From contig NC_044564.1 in NCBI RefSeq assembly GCF_007565055.1, forward strand, positions 82,108,563-82,172,562: DNA of 64,000 nt. The letters run 5' to 3'. Source of the stretch: Rhinopithecus roxellana. Lineage: Eukaryota > Chordata > Mammalia > Primates > Cercopithecidae. This document shows, in pieces, positions 1-12,839 of this stretch (position 1 is the first letter of the stretch; each line of letters begins with the position of its first letter). The position numbers and the translations under genes are program-made. Under the pieces are notes generated by a model. It was not told the origin of the DNA. It ran no database searches and saw only the letters and a list, made by a program, of their open reading frames with translations.

Positions 1-24
1 TCAATATATATTTATTGTGTACCA

Positions 25-57
25 TAAAAACTGCAATTACTTTTGCACCAACCTACT
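25..57. mobile_element. MADE1: MADE1/Hsmar1 mariner terminal repeat (half element)
   Basis: The motif gcaattacttttgcaccaac is the terminal inverted repeat of the mariner-derived MADE1 and Hsmar1 elements. MADE1 is a palindrome of about 80 bp; only one arm is recognisable here and the sequence to its left (1-24) does not form the opposite arm, so the element is decayed or truncated near the window edge. MADE1 hairpins gave rise to the miR-548 family, but with one arm missing no hairpin can form from this sequence alone. Confidence 0.8.
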
Positions 58-881
58 AATATGTGCTGGTCATAATCTAGCCATGGAGGATAGAGTCGTA
101 GACAAAACAGAGAAACTTCTTGCCTTCATAGACCTTAAATTCTAGTGGGATAAAATAAATGAAAATATAAAACATATAAAATTTTAGATAAATTTAAATG
201 CAATAAAAGTAAGATAAGCAGAAAGAAAATGAAGTGTGTGTGTGTTTATATTCTGTGTTTGAAATGTACAATTTTAAGATGGCATATACATACCTTCCCC
301 CAATCATTCAATCAAACAGTGATAGACAGATCAATGACAATTGGAAACAGAATATTAAACTTTCACTTTTTAATTGCTGAAACAAATACTAACTGCTAGA
401 ATAATGTCAATAACGCTTCTTAAAAAGCTAGAAGCAAGTCAGAAAGGAAGATACTAAAACGTAGATAAAAGTATATTCTGCTTAATTATTGAAATATATG
501 CAAAGGTATATCCATGAAGAAACTCTACTGAAAGCAGAAGAAATTACCAAATCTTTGTGACTAAAGATTCTTATGCTAGCATTTGTCATGATGCTTTTCA
601 CAAAGAGGATTTTCAAGAAGAAAGTTTGACCTTCTCTGCACTTCCTCATCTGCTTCTGTTTCATCACTGTTCCCACAAAATGTGATTCCGAAAACCATAT
701 CCTTATTGTGTGGTATAAATAGAATCTCTGTTTATACTTGATGGCTGCTTAAAATAAAAACCAGTCTCTTTTTTTCCCCCAAGAATCCACTAGCAAGCAG
801 TGGCTAAACTGTTGTTACTTGTATTTTTTACAAAAATGTCACTAGTATAGAGAATAAAACAAAACTTCAAAGTACTCATTT

Positions 882-914
882 TAATTGTCAAGGAATCTTA
901 TTCCTTGACAATTA
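882..914. repeat. perfect 15-bp inverted repeat with 3-nt loop
   Basis: Left arm taattgtcaaggaat (882-896), loop ctt, right arm attccttgacaatta (900-914). The arms are exact reverse complements; the bases immediately outside do not pair. It is followed within about 10 bp by an AT microsatellite. A perfect near-palindrome in otherwise unique DNA suggests a recent fold-back copying event or a hairpin-forming site. Confidence 0.9.
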
Positions 915-924
915 TATTCTTAAA

Positions 925-953
925 TTATATATATATATATAATATATATATGT
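925..953. repeat. (TA)n microsatellite
   Basis: Alternating TA with one phase break and a single G near the right end. No gene relationship is evident. Confidence 0.9.
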
Positions 954-1619
954 ATATTGCTTTCTTATTTAACAAATTCCAGTAAACAACCAGACACAAT
1001 ATTTATCACTAGAAACCCCTTCATTTTTTCTTTCTGCTAGCATCTGGCAATATATTTAGGTTCAATGTGCTTAAAAGACACAACATGTAGAATAATCTTA
1101 CCTATATAAACCTACATGTGGAGAAAAAGTCCGTAAGTAGTAGATATTATGGCTGATGTTTTAATTTTTATTTTAATATTGTTCTGTATTTTTCATTTAA
1201 AAATGAACATTACATATTTAAAGTTTAGGTTAGGATACTTAAGTTTATACCAAATAATCCAAAATGAATATTAGCACACACTAAGATAAGAAACACTGTT
1301 GATCAAAATGAAATTCTCTGGGAGGACTAGAAGTGGTCACTGCTTTCACTATTATTTCCCTAGTATTTTAACTTCTCCATAGTGGGCTCATATTGCCTTC
1401 ATTTAAAAGGAAGTTTCATTTTAATAGCAAGTGTTATTTCAATATTATTTATCTGGGTAAATATAATGTTTTAAATTAGTTATGTTCAATAATATCTTAT
1501 GGTGATTCTTCATCAAGTAAATGTCAGGTCTCAGAATTAATATTTGGAACTTTGGCATGTTATTGTCATTCACTAATAATTACATTGAAATCTATATTTT
1601 AGTTATTATAGTTAGTATA

Positions 1620-2660
1620 GATTCCCAGAGGCAGAAACTATGTCCACCAGCAATTCCAATGCCACTGCCACCTAGTTAACTACCTCCTTCATGTTCAACA
1701 GTAGCTATCTGCTGGTTGACCTCAGCCAGTATCAGCAATAAATAAACTTTGAATCCCAGATTCAAGGACAATAATCAAAACCATCATCACTCCACAGTCA
1801 CTATTAGCTAGCTACATCCAGGCTCTAGAAATGGATAGGTATATAGGGCAGCTGGAGGGTCTTGGTAGATTGAGTGTCTGCCCCAAAAGTCTGGGGAACC
1901 TTCCTTAGTAACTTTTGGATCCAGAGATTCATTCAAGAGTGGACAATTCAAACAAGACCAAGTCTGACATACCAGGAGGAGCACTAGAATGCAATCATTT
2001 AGAAACAGTGACAGCAGCCAGCTACAGGTAGGGTTGGTGACGTTGCAACACTTATCTATGTTCAGGTTTCGTTGAGTTAGTCTCCCATGCCTTCTATTTT
2101 CAACAGAGTTGTCACATTAGTGTTTCTGTCTAAATCAGACTTGCCTTGCATCCAGAGTCTATTAGGGATCCACATGAAGACAGAACTAGAAACCTCCTCC
2201 TGGTAGGATGAATGGATGAGTTTTGATAACCTTCTTTGGGGATATCATCTAACAGCTGCTAATGCAAATGGTTCTCTAAGAGTGGCCCCTTCTAAGCTGG
2301 ATCTGTCCCTGATTATAGGTGTGTGAATTAGGTTCTGAAAGGGCATAGAAGGTCCTAAGCCAGGTGTTTCCATAGGATATTTGGTTGCTTTGGCAGCTCC
2401 TAGGTTGCCCAAATGGCTTTTCCATTCCTGGGAAAAGACCTAAAAATCTGAACACTTGCTAAAGAACTTAGAGGCAGATAAAGGCTGCCATCAAAATCTA
2501 CCTATTCTCTTGCCAGGTGTTTCCCAGCTCATCCCACATTTGGACCCTTTCAGAAGCTGGATGTGTGGTGTGTCACACCTCAATAAGGTTGACTGGGACA
2601 TTGCTGTATGGGGGACATCTCTATATGACATAAAAAAAGGTACAAGGATTAAGAATGAGC
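1620..2660. other. moderately GC-richer segment of unknown origin
   Basis: This kilobase is visibly less AT-rich than its surroundings (for example ccaatgccactgccaccta and the stretch 1840-2010), which often marks an old LTR or internal retroviral sequence, but I cannot assign it to a family. A 91-codon frame at 2456-2731 overlaps its end; it has no recognisable domain and I regard it as chance. Confidence 0.4.
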
Positions 2661-2807
2661 CACATTTTCTTACTTGTATATGGATTATAGAATGCTTTCT
2701 TTTTCTTGTTATTCTGTTTGTCAATGACTAGACAACTAACTTTCTATTTAGGGACCTATTTTTATGGTACCTGTATGTATTTGATAGAGAGGGATCAATT
2801 TTAGAAT
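2661..2807. repeat. unnamed repeat C, copy 1
   Basis: Starts cacattttcttacttgt and ends gggatcaattttagaat. The sequence at 4250-4400 has the same order of words (cacattctcttacttgt ... ttattctatttgtcaat ... gggtcaattttagaat) in the same orientation, by eye roughly three quarters identical. Either two fragments of one dispersed repeat or an old local duplication. Confidence 0.65.
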
Positions 2808-3059
2808 CAAATGCCCAGGTTTCATTTGTAAACATCTTTAGTATTTTGATTTTGCTTATAAATTGATTTAGACAGAATTGATACATTCACAATGAAGAAT
2901 GCTCTTTCCCAGAAACTTGGCATGTCATTCCATTCATTTAGCCCATTTATGCCTGAGGTTGCAATTTTTTGAATATTTGCAATCAAACCTTGGCCATGAC
3001 CTTGAGGAATAGGATATAAATAACTCCCACATGCTTAGCATTCCAATAATGGAACACTA

Positions 3060-4249
<1,190 letters not shown>

Positions 4250-4400
4250 CACATTCTCTTACTTGTGTCTAGATTTGTATCTTTTTATAAAACCCTTTCT
4301 TCTGTTATTCTATTTGTCAATTACTTGACCACTAACTTTCCATGAAACTTAATTTTATAGTATATTTGTGTATTTAATAGGGAAGGGTCAATTTTAGAAT
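4250..4400. repeat. unnamed repeat C, copy 2
   Basis: Partner of 2661-2807 in direct orientation; it follows immediately on the old antisense L1 at 3060-4249, so the unit might be a poorly conserved part of that L1 family. Family not identified. Confidence 0.6.
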
Positions 4401-5825
4401 GAAGTTTCTATGAAACTGCCTGTGTCTAGTGAATATTAAACTTTTATATACAGCCGTTATAACTCTAGTTAATATGAGGTCACTTTACCCAAGTTATAAT
4501 TGCCTAGAAAATGATCTATTTAGTGTAGCTTCCCAAAAAGTGAGCATAGAATGGAGCAAATAATTTACTAACTGCATTTGTAAACCAGAATTATTTATTT
4601 TCACTTCTTTCAGTTTCACATGGTTATAAATAGAATTACTTGGTTTATTGTTTTTATTTTTCTATCTAGTCACTGAGTTCTCTAATAAATAAAAATATCT
4701 TGCTAAATCCAGCTCATTCCTGGTTTTCATCACTGGTGTGTTTTCTTCATTCTTAGTATTTTCAAAGTATTTTAGTAGGAAATTGAGAATTGCATTGTCA
4801 AGGGCTTTAATTCAGAGCATTTTAAACCAAATTTTTGAAAAGATACTAATTAATTATTATTATTAATTAATTCCTAAGCATGCTATTTATTTAGTAAATT
4901 GAGATCCTTCATCTATAATTATTCTTGCTAGAGTTTCAGTATTAACTCTAATGCTTATTTTCATGTGGATTTTAAAGTTATTTTCAAGTCATATAATTTT
5001 TTGGACTTTAAATATGTATATTTCTTTTCTTGTTTACTTCTAAATAAATCCTAATTTGTATTTTACCTAGAGCATTTTAAAGTCATTCTCCTCAAAAGAA
5101 GTAGCATTATTTATTTGCTTGTATCTCAAGGAGGCAAATTTTAGGAAGGAAAATACATTTTAGGAACTGATGCTCTTCTTGCAACTACTTAGGATCAATG
5201 CCCAGAAATTCATAGGTTGAATAAAATAGTTGTGGGCTACACAGTCCACTATATTATTATACTTTCCCAAAGATACTTATTTTGTACACACAAATCAGTG
5301 TTTTTTTATATTTTGTTGAATCAGTATTTTGGAAAATCTATCCCAAAACAAAATATAAAAAATAATCAGTACTCTAATACAAGTTTCAGGAAGGTTTTTA
5401 CAATTTTAAATACAAATTTGTTAATTTTTTATGGTTTCTTTAAAAGCTGAATTATATTTAGTATGATATTATTTTTGGTTTTTAAAAGTGTCTTTTTATT
5501 CTTAGTCAATGATATAATAGATTGCATTGAGTCCACAACTTTGGTTATGAAACAGAACAATTAATGACTAAACAGGGTAGGAAATGGAATGATAAATTTT
5601 AGCCTGGAATAGGTGTGCCATTTATTTGCATTACAAAATATAAACTGAAATATTATTTCAGTCTAGGGTGATATTCTTTGCATGGTGCAATTCTCAAAGT
5701 TGTCAATAATTTTCTGTTTGAGAGATTTGAAAGTGGAAAACTCGTAGGAGAGGTCATTTCAAGCAGAGATGAACTCATAGGCATTTACCACATGTAGTTA
5801 TAATCCCCTCTTCCCTATCCTGATA
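4401..5825. other. AT-rich intergenic DNA, no gene seen
   Basis: No supported coding sequence. A small AT-only inverted repeat (aattaatt arms, 4848-4872) is the only structure noticed; parts may be old LINE sequence but nothing is clear enough to name. Confidence 0.5.
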
Positions 5826-5995
5826 GGAAACAGGTTAGCTAACTTATAACGTTCCTCTCTTTTTCAGAATCCACTTTTCAGTATTGAAGAAAACAGAATA
5901 GACACCTGAAGGAAACAGGTTAGCTAACTTATAACGTTCCTCTCTTTTTCAGAATCTACTTTTCAGTATTGAAGAAAACAGAGTAGACACCTGAA
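5826..5995 (+). repeat. 85-bp tandem duplication (two copies)
   Basis: Copy 1 spans 5826-5910 and copy 2 spans 5911-5995, head to tail with no spacer. They differ at two positions (ccactt/ctactt and gaatag/gagtag), so the duplication is fairly recent. Each copy contains a pyrimidine-rich tract ending in CAG, cctctctttttcag, with a plausible branch-point word (cttataac) upstream: a good-looking 3' splice site now present twice. No exon context is known here. Confidence 0.97.
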
Positions 5996-6853
5996 GGAGT
6001 CATATGTTCAGTCCTTAGTCTCTCAAACATTCCTAGAATAGCAACTTTAGCATTTGCTGTGTGTGGTTACTTGTAAGATGAGTTTATTAATAGGGTAGAG
6101 TGTATGATTTTATATCTCATTTCATTAGGACATTGATTTGCAAATAACATTCCATTTCTATAGATCCTAGATGACTCACCTGTCTACTCTCTTAGGAATG
6201 GGCTATTTATGTCTACCTGAGAGAATTTCTTAAGAAAATTATTTAAATTGCTAGTCATGTTCAACTACAGAAATTGTGGAGATTTATAAACCTTTGATAT
6301 TTTCAGGACTGGGTTAATTTACAGGAGCAATTTTGTTTTAACCTAAAAATCTTATTCACATTTTCTTGTTTATAATCTGCTATTTAAGCACAGAGTCTGT
6401 TACTACATGGAGATTTTCTTGCCTAGTGCCTTTCCCAGTATAGATTTTCTTGCATGATGGCTTACATGTATCCCCATTCACCCTAGGAAGTAAGAATTCT
6501 AGACATTTTGCTTAAGGCACTACTTATAGCTCTTTCCTTAAAATTCTACCAGATAGGTTGTGGTTAAATCAATTCCTGGTGAAGAAGGGAGATGATGTGA
6601 GTTATTGGTGCTTGTCACCAGCACACAATTGGCCCGTGTGCTGGCTGCTGATAACAGTGACTAACCAGTTGAGACAGATTTTTTTTTCTTATATATTTTT
6701 TTTTAATCTTGAGCTCAGTGGTCACTGAAACACCTGTGAGGTGAAAGCAAATATAATTCCAGAGTGTTAGCTCTAGATCATTAAATACAACAGATTTCCA
6801 CACTTAAAATTATATTTAATTTCACCTTTCCAGCATTAATATTATGCTGCTTC
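5996..6853. other. intergenic DNA, no gene seen
   Basis: AT-rich sequence with no recognisable repeat or coding signal. Confidence 0.5.
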
Positions 6854-6864
6854 GTGAGTGTTCT

Positions 6865-7044
6865 TCTTTTTTTCTTTTTCTTTTTTTAATTATACTTTAA
6901 GTTCTAGGGTACATGTGCACAACCTGCAGGTTTGTTACATATGTATACATGTGCCATGTTGGTGTGCTGCACCCATTAACTCATCATTTACATTAGGTAT
7001 ATCTCCTAATGCTATCCCTCCCCCCTCCCCTCTCTCCACAATAG
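6865..7044 (-). mobile_element. L1PA: short 5'-truncated primate L1 (3' end only), antisense
   Basis: Antisense L1 3'UTR: T-rich tail, then tatactttaagttctagggt, acatgtgcacaacctgcagg and tatctcctaatgctatccct. Only about 180 bp were copied. Exact target duplications gtgagtgttct flank it at 6854-6864 and 7045-7055, confirming target-primed insertion and severe 5' truncation. Confidence 0.95.
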
Positions 7045-7055
7045 GTGAGTGTTCT

Positions 7056-9255
7056 AAGCACTAGTGTATAATATCAGTAGAAGTACATTTTAAAATTTAA
7101 TTTTCTTACTATTCCTAATAATGCTCAGAGAAAGTTAGTCTAGTGTACTAGCGAATGCTGGCTAATATTTTTAATAAGTATGTAAAATCATTTTGTCTGA
7201 AATTCTATAGCATGTACCAAACACTTCGACACAAATCTCAAAATTCCATCTAGTGGTATACTATTCACATTGAGGTTATGAAAATGTGACTTAAATTTTT
7301 AAATATAATTTAATGGTGCTGATAATACATTTGGAAGCCCTTCCAATGAAATATCACTATTTAAACCCAGAGCCTAAATACTAACTCCTCTTGCAAATTG
7401 TAAGGACTTTTTAAAATGATGAACATAAGACCAATCTTTAAAAGACTATTATCTATAATAAATGAACACTTTTAGGCTTAACAAACTGGAGGGTGAGATA
7501 TAGGTGTGCAGACAACAAAACATCACAATATGTTTAATTTAACTTAAGGAAGGTTTATCACCTTGGGATTCCATTGTCTTTATTATTCTCTCAAGTTTGA
7601 AAGAAACCAGTCAAAATATAGCTTATCACTGGCAAAGATCAGGAAACATATTGACTTTTATTCAAAAACACTCCCCATGCTGCATCCCACACATTGATAA
7701 ATTTTATGGTATTTGATTAATTAATATCCATTCAAACATAGTCTTTCAAAAGGTGACAGTGTTGAAAATGTGCATACTTTCAGATCCCTCAGAAAAAGAA
7801 ATATCATTCACATGTTAATATATTGAGTTACTCATGAAGCTTGAACACTGAACACACTCCATTTTCATAGTGGCTAACAATTGTTTTAAATGTCATTCTA
7901 AGGAGTAAATAAAATGCTTTAAAATAATGCTGAGTTATTTGAGTTGTTTACCATGATACTGACATGATGTATAATATCATTATACTGTTGTACAATCAGA
8001 TAATAAATGAAAAGTGATCCTTTAAATTGATTTTCTAGAATGTATTCTCTGTATTTGCTGCCAATCCTCATTAAATAAGCAATTTTTATGGTACATTGGT
8101 GATGGGATAAAAATGACAAAAATATTGCTTCCCTTCTTCTAATGACAACTTCCTTCCATCTTGAGGAAGAACAAATACTCATAAACAAAAATTAGCATGT
8201 GAAAAGAAGATGCAGGATAATGAATGACAGCAGAAGAGAGGAAGAAAGAGACAAGAACAATGTTGATGGAAAAACTGCAATTTAATATCATGCACTAATA
8301 CCTGACACATCAAATGGAAAATATAAAAGCAAATATTAAAATGTCTTTATCCTAATATGAAATGACAAAGAAAAACAGAAGTACCAGCCTTAGCAAAAAC
8401 AGCAACTTTAATAGTTAAATTGAAATTATAATAGCTCATATAAATTCTTTTTTTTTTAAATCGGTATAACTGTTATTACTATAGAGCCAATCTATCCTGA
8501 AAACATGCCAGTTAGCCTCTGAATGTCAGGAAAATTAGAATTTGTTTTATGAGTCTTCCAACAGATATTTTTGCTTTTAAAAAGACTGTTGGTATTTAAG
8601 TATCCAAAGTATTAGTATCTCTATTACTTTCTTTATTTTATAAATTGTTCATTTACTTTGATTTTTTGAAAGACTAATGTTATATTCAAGGGTTTATGTT
8701 TTCTTTATTTTTTAACATATTTAAAAATTATGAGAATGTAAGTCATTTTAATATTACTGAAAAGTCTCCTTTTCACTTACTCTTTTAAAGATTTTTCAGG
8801 AGTTATATAGAATAAGTATATTTATTCTAATTTTGAGTTAGTAAAGATTTGGTCATTTTTTCCCTCTAAGGGTTTCATGCTTTTATATAAAGTTCTCTAT
8901 TTCAAAAAACTAATTTAAAATTTTCAACTCCTGTCATGGATGAAGACAAGCAATAATTTATCATACTACCAAATAGAGACATTTTGGAAAATAATTAGAT
9001 TGGTTTATCACCACTGAATAAACCTCCTACAGAAACTCCTGAAAATTGTCTAATATTTTATTGTAAAATAAAATTTATTATTGTGTCTACCTTGGTGACA
9101 TAAACTGTCATTTTTCTAGTCAGCATTCTATAAATCATCATAGAATGAATTTTGTGATCATGAAGCTACTCTTACCATATTTTTATTAGCATTTCTAACT
9201 CTTGTTTGAAAATATTTTCTCAAAGTCTGAGGCTATTCAAAGTTTTTGAAATAAA
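7056..9255. other. AT-rich intergenic DNA, no gene seen
   Basis: About 2.2 kb without a recognisable repeat or gene. Short frames (for example minus-strand 7919-8188, 89 codons) show no domain and no conserved context. Confidence 0.5.
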
Positions 9256-10049
9256 TGTTCTACTGCCTGAATTGCAATTCTCCAAAATTCATGTCTTGAA
9301 GTTTTAACCTCTAATGTGATGGTATTTGGAGACTGGGCCTTTGGGAGATAACTAGGTGTAGATGATGCCATAAAGGTGGGGTCCTGATATAGTTTGGCTC
9401 TGTGTCCCCACCCAAATCTCAGGTCAAATTTTAATTCCTAATGTTGAGGAAGGGATGTAGTGGAAGGTGATTGGATCATGGGGGCAGATTTCCCTTTGCT
9501 ATTCTCATGATAGTGACTGAGTTCTCATGAGATCTGGTTGTTAAAATTGTGTAGCACTGACCTTTTAACTCTCTCTCTCTCTCTCCTACTCTGCCATATG
9601 AAGGTTGTGCCTGCTTCCCTTTCACCTTCTGCCATGATTGTAAGTTTCCCAAGGCCTCCTTAGCCTCCTGTACAGCCTGTGAAACTGTGAGTCAAGGCTC
9701 TGTTCTTTATCAATTACCCAGTTTCAGGTAGTTCTTTATGGCAACATGAGAATGGACTAATACAGGCCCTCATGATGGATTTAGTGCTCTTATAGGGAAG
9801 GATAACTGAGAGCTTATTTTCTCCCTCTCTCCCTGCCTCCCCATCCACATGCACCAAAGAAAGGCCATGTGAGCACTCAGAGAAATCATAGTCATCTGCA
9901 ACACAAAAAGACAGTCCCAACAAGACGGTGACTTTGGTGGCACCTTGATCTCAGATTTCCAGTCTCCAGAAGTGAGAGAAATAAATTGCTGTTGTTTAAG
10001 CCACCCAGTCTATATTACTTTGGTATAGCAACCCTAGCAGACGAATACA
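9256..10049 (+). mobile_element. MLT1: MLT1 (MLT1A/B-like) solo LTR, split by a second LTR
   Basis: ERVL-MaLR LTR in sense orientation. Diagnostic parts are ccaaaattcatgtcttgaag and gatggtatttggagactggg on the left, and tccagaagtgagagaaataa plus ttgtttaagccacccagtct on the right, ending near acgaataca. It is interrupted at 9385-9764 by a younger THE1/MST LTR. The AATAAA in agaaataaattg near 9979 fits the LTR polyadenylation region. Confidence 0.88.
9385..9764 (+). mobile_element. THE1/MST: THE1/MST solo LTR nested in MLT1
   Basis: Begins tgatatagtttggctctgtg and ends gaatggactaataca, as MaLR LTRs do, with the typical tctcatgatagtgactgagt in the middle. Five-base target duplications ggtcc (9380-9384) and ggccc (9765-9769) differ by one base. 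Removing the LTR restores a continuous MLT1 sequence across the site. A CT run (about 9572-9585) lies in its middle. Confidence 0.93.
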
Positions 10050-10328
10050 ATATGCATTCTTATAAAATCTGTAGAAGTGCTATTTATACTCACAAATCTA
10101 CTGTGAAGATTTTTGTGTTCTGCCTCATAAAAGTTATCTCTGAACTAACAATTCTAAATCTAAAAAGATATGCTGTAGTTTGAATGTTCCTATGGGAACA
10201 AGTTATAATTGACAACTTATATAGCAACCAGTGTGAGGAAAAGTCTATGTAAATATATATGCATAAATGCTGATCACAGTTTCAACTCTTTAGCTCTAGC
10301 TCCGTTTGTAACTAAAATAGGATAGAGA

Positions 10329-10388
10329 ATATATATACACACACATATAAACATACACACACACATACTTACATACACATATAATATG
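10329..10388. repeat. (TA)/(CA) mixed microsatellite
   Basis: Alternating purine-pyrimidine tract of atatata and acacaca blocks. Likely length-variable. Confidence 0.85.
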
Positions 10389-11338
10389 CACAGACTCAGT
10401 TTAAATTTTAGTTCTACAGAGGTCAGCATTTCTTGTAGATTATATTTTTTGGGGGATATTGATGAAATTATTTAATAGATATTAAAACTAGTTATTGATT
10501 TTGGCTATTTTATGTCAACTACTCTTAGCTATTATAACCCTTGTTATAACCTATTTCAAATAACTATTAGAAAAGTGAATAAATCAAATGAGAAAAATAT
10601 TACAGTTTCATATTCCTACCTACCTGGTCAGATAAACTGAGTATCTGGGAATATGCTTACTTCTTTATCAATCAACACATATCATGCATCTGTCTTGCTA
10701 CTGTAAAAGAGATTATGTAATTACAAAGCATAACTGTTATAGTCAAAGTTCTCACAAGGTAATTAATGGAACAAAGGTATATAAGACAATTAAATTTTAA
10801 AGTCTAGTCTAACAAAATTTATAATAGTAAAAAGGTATGGGAGAGTTATTAGATTCCTCAACTAGAGTATTAGGAAAACAGTTTTATGGAAGGGGTGAAT
10901 AATGAAGAAAATTTGATATTTTGGAAGGAAAAAAATATATGTTCTGTAACCTCTGATGCCATTTAAGGAAAGTGTGACAGTTAAATATTTAACAACAATA
11001 CATCATAGGCACAAATAAAAATAGCCAGTTAGTAGATAAATCTTTATGAGCTATATTTAATTTCTTTTTTCCTGGATGAATTACTTTGTAGTGTTATTAG
11101 TAACAAACTTTGCAGTGCTTTGGCTAATATCGACCATTAATTTGAACACATTTTCTGTGCCAAAACTAATATGAAACATATATTTTGAATCGTTGCTCCT
11201 TGTTCCATTTATATGGAGCATTAGATTTTTGTTTTATGTGTAGAATGTTGCCTTTCCTTATCTAAGAGCAAGGGAATTTTATTCAAGGCATTAAGGAAAG
11301 ATATTCAACAAATCAGATAAAATATGATTGATGAATTT

Positions 11339-11363
11339 TTTAAATAATAGTTTATTATTTAAA
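11339..11363. repeat. perfect 11-bp inverted repeat with 3-nt loop
   Basis: Arms tttaaataata (11339-11349) and tattatttaaa (11353-11363) around loop gtt. Pure AT content makes chance more likely than for the repeat at 882-914. Confidence 0.85.
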
Positions 11364-11371
11364 CTACTATA

Positions 11372-11530
11372 TATTTAAACCACTTACTATAAACCAGTCA
11401 TTTTTCTAAGCATTTGACCTGTTATTACCCCATTTTGCCTTTACAAAAACATCACATTAGAAATTATTTTAGCCATTTGAAAATAGTGAAACAATTTTAA
11501 AGTAAAGAAATAGGCCTTTTGTTATGGAGT
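11372..11530 (-). mobile_element. MIR: MIR SINE, antisense, decayed
   Basis: Reads like antisense MIR: cacttactataaaccagtca, tctaagcatttgacctgtta, ccccattttgcctttacaaa, matching the usual order of tail, core and 'pay attention to' oligo-dT-like segment. Many substitutions, as expected for this mammal-wide SINE. Confidence 0.65.
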
Positions 11531-11934
11531 CATGGTTTATATTCAGCTTTGACTTCACAGCATGTTATATAGCAAAGAAGAAATAACACAATAAGATTAA
11601 AGTTCAGGGTTAAAAATCTCTTAAACGTCTGCATTCTCAGGGTTATGTCCTAGACTTCATTCAGTGCCAAGATATAATTCAAGAATTCTGCAACCTATCT
11701 ATTGCCCAATAAAGAACATTTTCATCATCGACTTATCTTTGTCCACCATTTTTACTATGTTTTTGACTGCAACTTATTTTACTGATTTTTCTCATCCTCT
11801 TCATTAAGACAGCAACTACCTAACTTGTTTAGGTCATTAATACCTGTGGTCTGAATAACAACAGCTGACTACAATTCTGCTGTCATGAATTCAAACTGAA
11901 TTCAGGAAGACTTTTCTAAAAAACATTAGATGAA

Positions 11935-12170
11935 GTTATTCTTTGATTTAAACCTTTCCAAAAGCTACCCTCGTCCTTGGGAAGAGTTCAGTTCCTACAA
12001 GGTTTGCAAGATTCTTCATAATCTGGTCCGTGATATCAACATATTTCTTGTCTTGAAAAATTCCATCTCCAATGTATTAAACTACTTTTAATATGTGGAA
12101 TATGGCTTGTTCTGTCTTCTTTGCATTATTTGACATATGATAATTTCTCTACCAATGCCAGACCCTCCTT
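11935..12170 (+). mobile_element. L2: L2 LINE fragment, sense
   Basis: Words typical of the L2 3' region in order: tttaaacctttccaaaagct, ttcctacaaggtttgcaaga, ttcttcataatctggtccgt, gttctgtcttctttgca. Non-coding decayed copy. Confidence 0.7.
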
Positions 12171-12187
12171 CCTATTTCCTACTCATT

Positions 12188-12650
12188 ATATTAGTATACT
12201 ATTACTACTGTAAAATATTACCACAAAATTGATAGTTTAAAGTAAATTTATTAATTTACAGCTCTGGAGAGCAGAAGTCTGAGATGGGTCTTACTAAATT
12301 AATACATTGGGAGGGCCGCACTGCTTTTGGAGACTGTAGTAGAGAATCCATTTATTTACTTCTTTGAAGCTACTAGAAGCTGTCTGCATTCCTTAGCTTG
12401 GGGCCCCTTCTGTCTTCAAAGCCAGAGATGGCTGGCCCAGTCTTTCTCACATCACTCTGACACTGACTCTCCTGCCTCCCTCTTTCACTCATTAGGACCC
12501 TTGTAGATACATACACATAGTGCCATCCAGATGACCTAGAATAATCTCCCAAACTCAGATTACTTCTTTTAACCACATTTTCAAAGTCCCCTTTTCCAGG
12601 TAAGGTAATCTGTCTACAGGTTCCCAGGATTTTGATGTAGATGTGTTTAA
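12188..12650 (-). mobile_element. MLT1: MLT1 (MLT1C/D-like) LTR, antisense
   Basis: Antisense MaLR LTR: ctactgtaaaatattaccac, ctctggagagcagaagtctg, atcactctgacactgactct, tcctgcctccctctttcact and the right end ggttcccaggattttgatgt. The GC content stands out against the flanks. Ends approximate. Confidence 0.8.
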
Positions 12651-12839
12651 GTGACTATTACTCTGACACTACATTCACTCTTAGGTTTCTAAATTAAGAG
12701 TAAATTCTTCCAAAAAGCCCCATATCAAGGTTATGCATCAGCCCTATTCATTACCATAATATTTTACATTATTCTAATCATTCAAGGATAAATAAGACAA
12801 TGATTTTACATGATTTCATGATGTAATTTACATGATTTA

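Larger units (their letters stand above)
58..1619. other. AT-rich intergenic DNA, no gene seen
   Basis: Only short chance reading frames. It contains a short GT run near 236-246, an inverted repeat at 882-914 and an AT microsatellite at 925-953, listed separately. I recognise no interspersed repeat here beyond these. Confidence 0.6.
10050..11371. other. AT-rich intergenic DNA with simple repeats
   Basis: No gene seen. It contains a mixed (TA)/(CA) microsatellite at 10329-10388 and an inverted repeat at 11339-11363. Confidence 0.5.

Noticed and set aside
25..57. miR-548-like hairpin
   Set aside because: Only one MADE1 arm is present, so no hairpin precursor forms from this sequence.
4848..4872. 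AT-only inverted repeat with aattaatt arms
   Set aside because: Arms are short and of very low complexity; expected often in such AT-rich DNA.
10329..10388. Regular spaced short repeats resembling an array
   Set aside because: Plain dinucleotide microsatellite; no direct repeats with unique spacers anywhere in the window, so no CRISPR.
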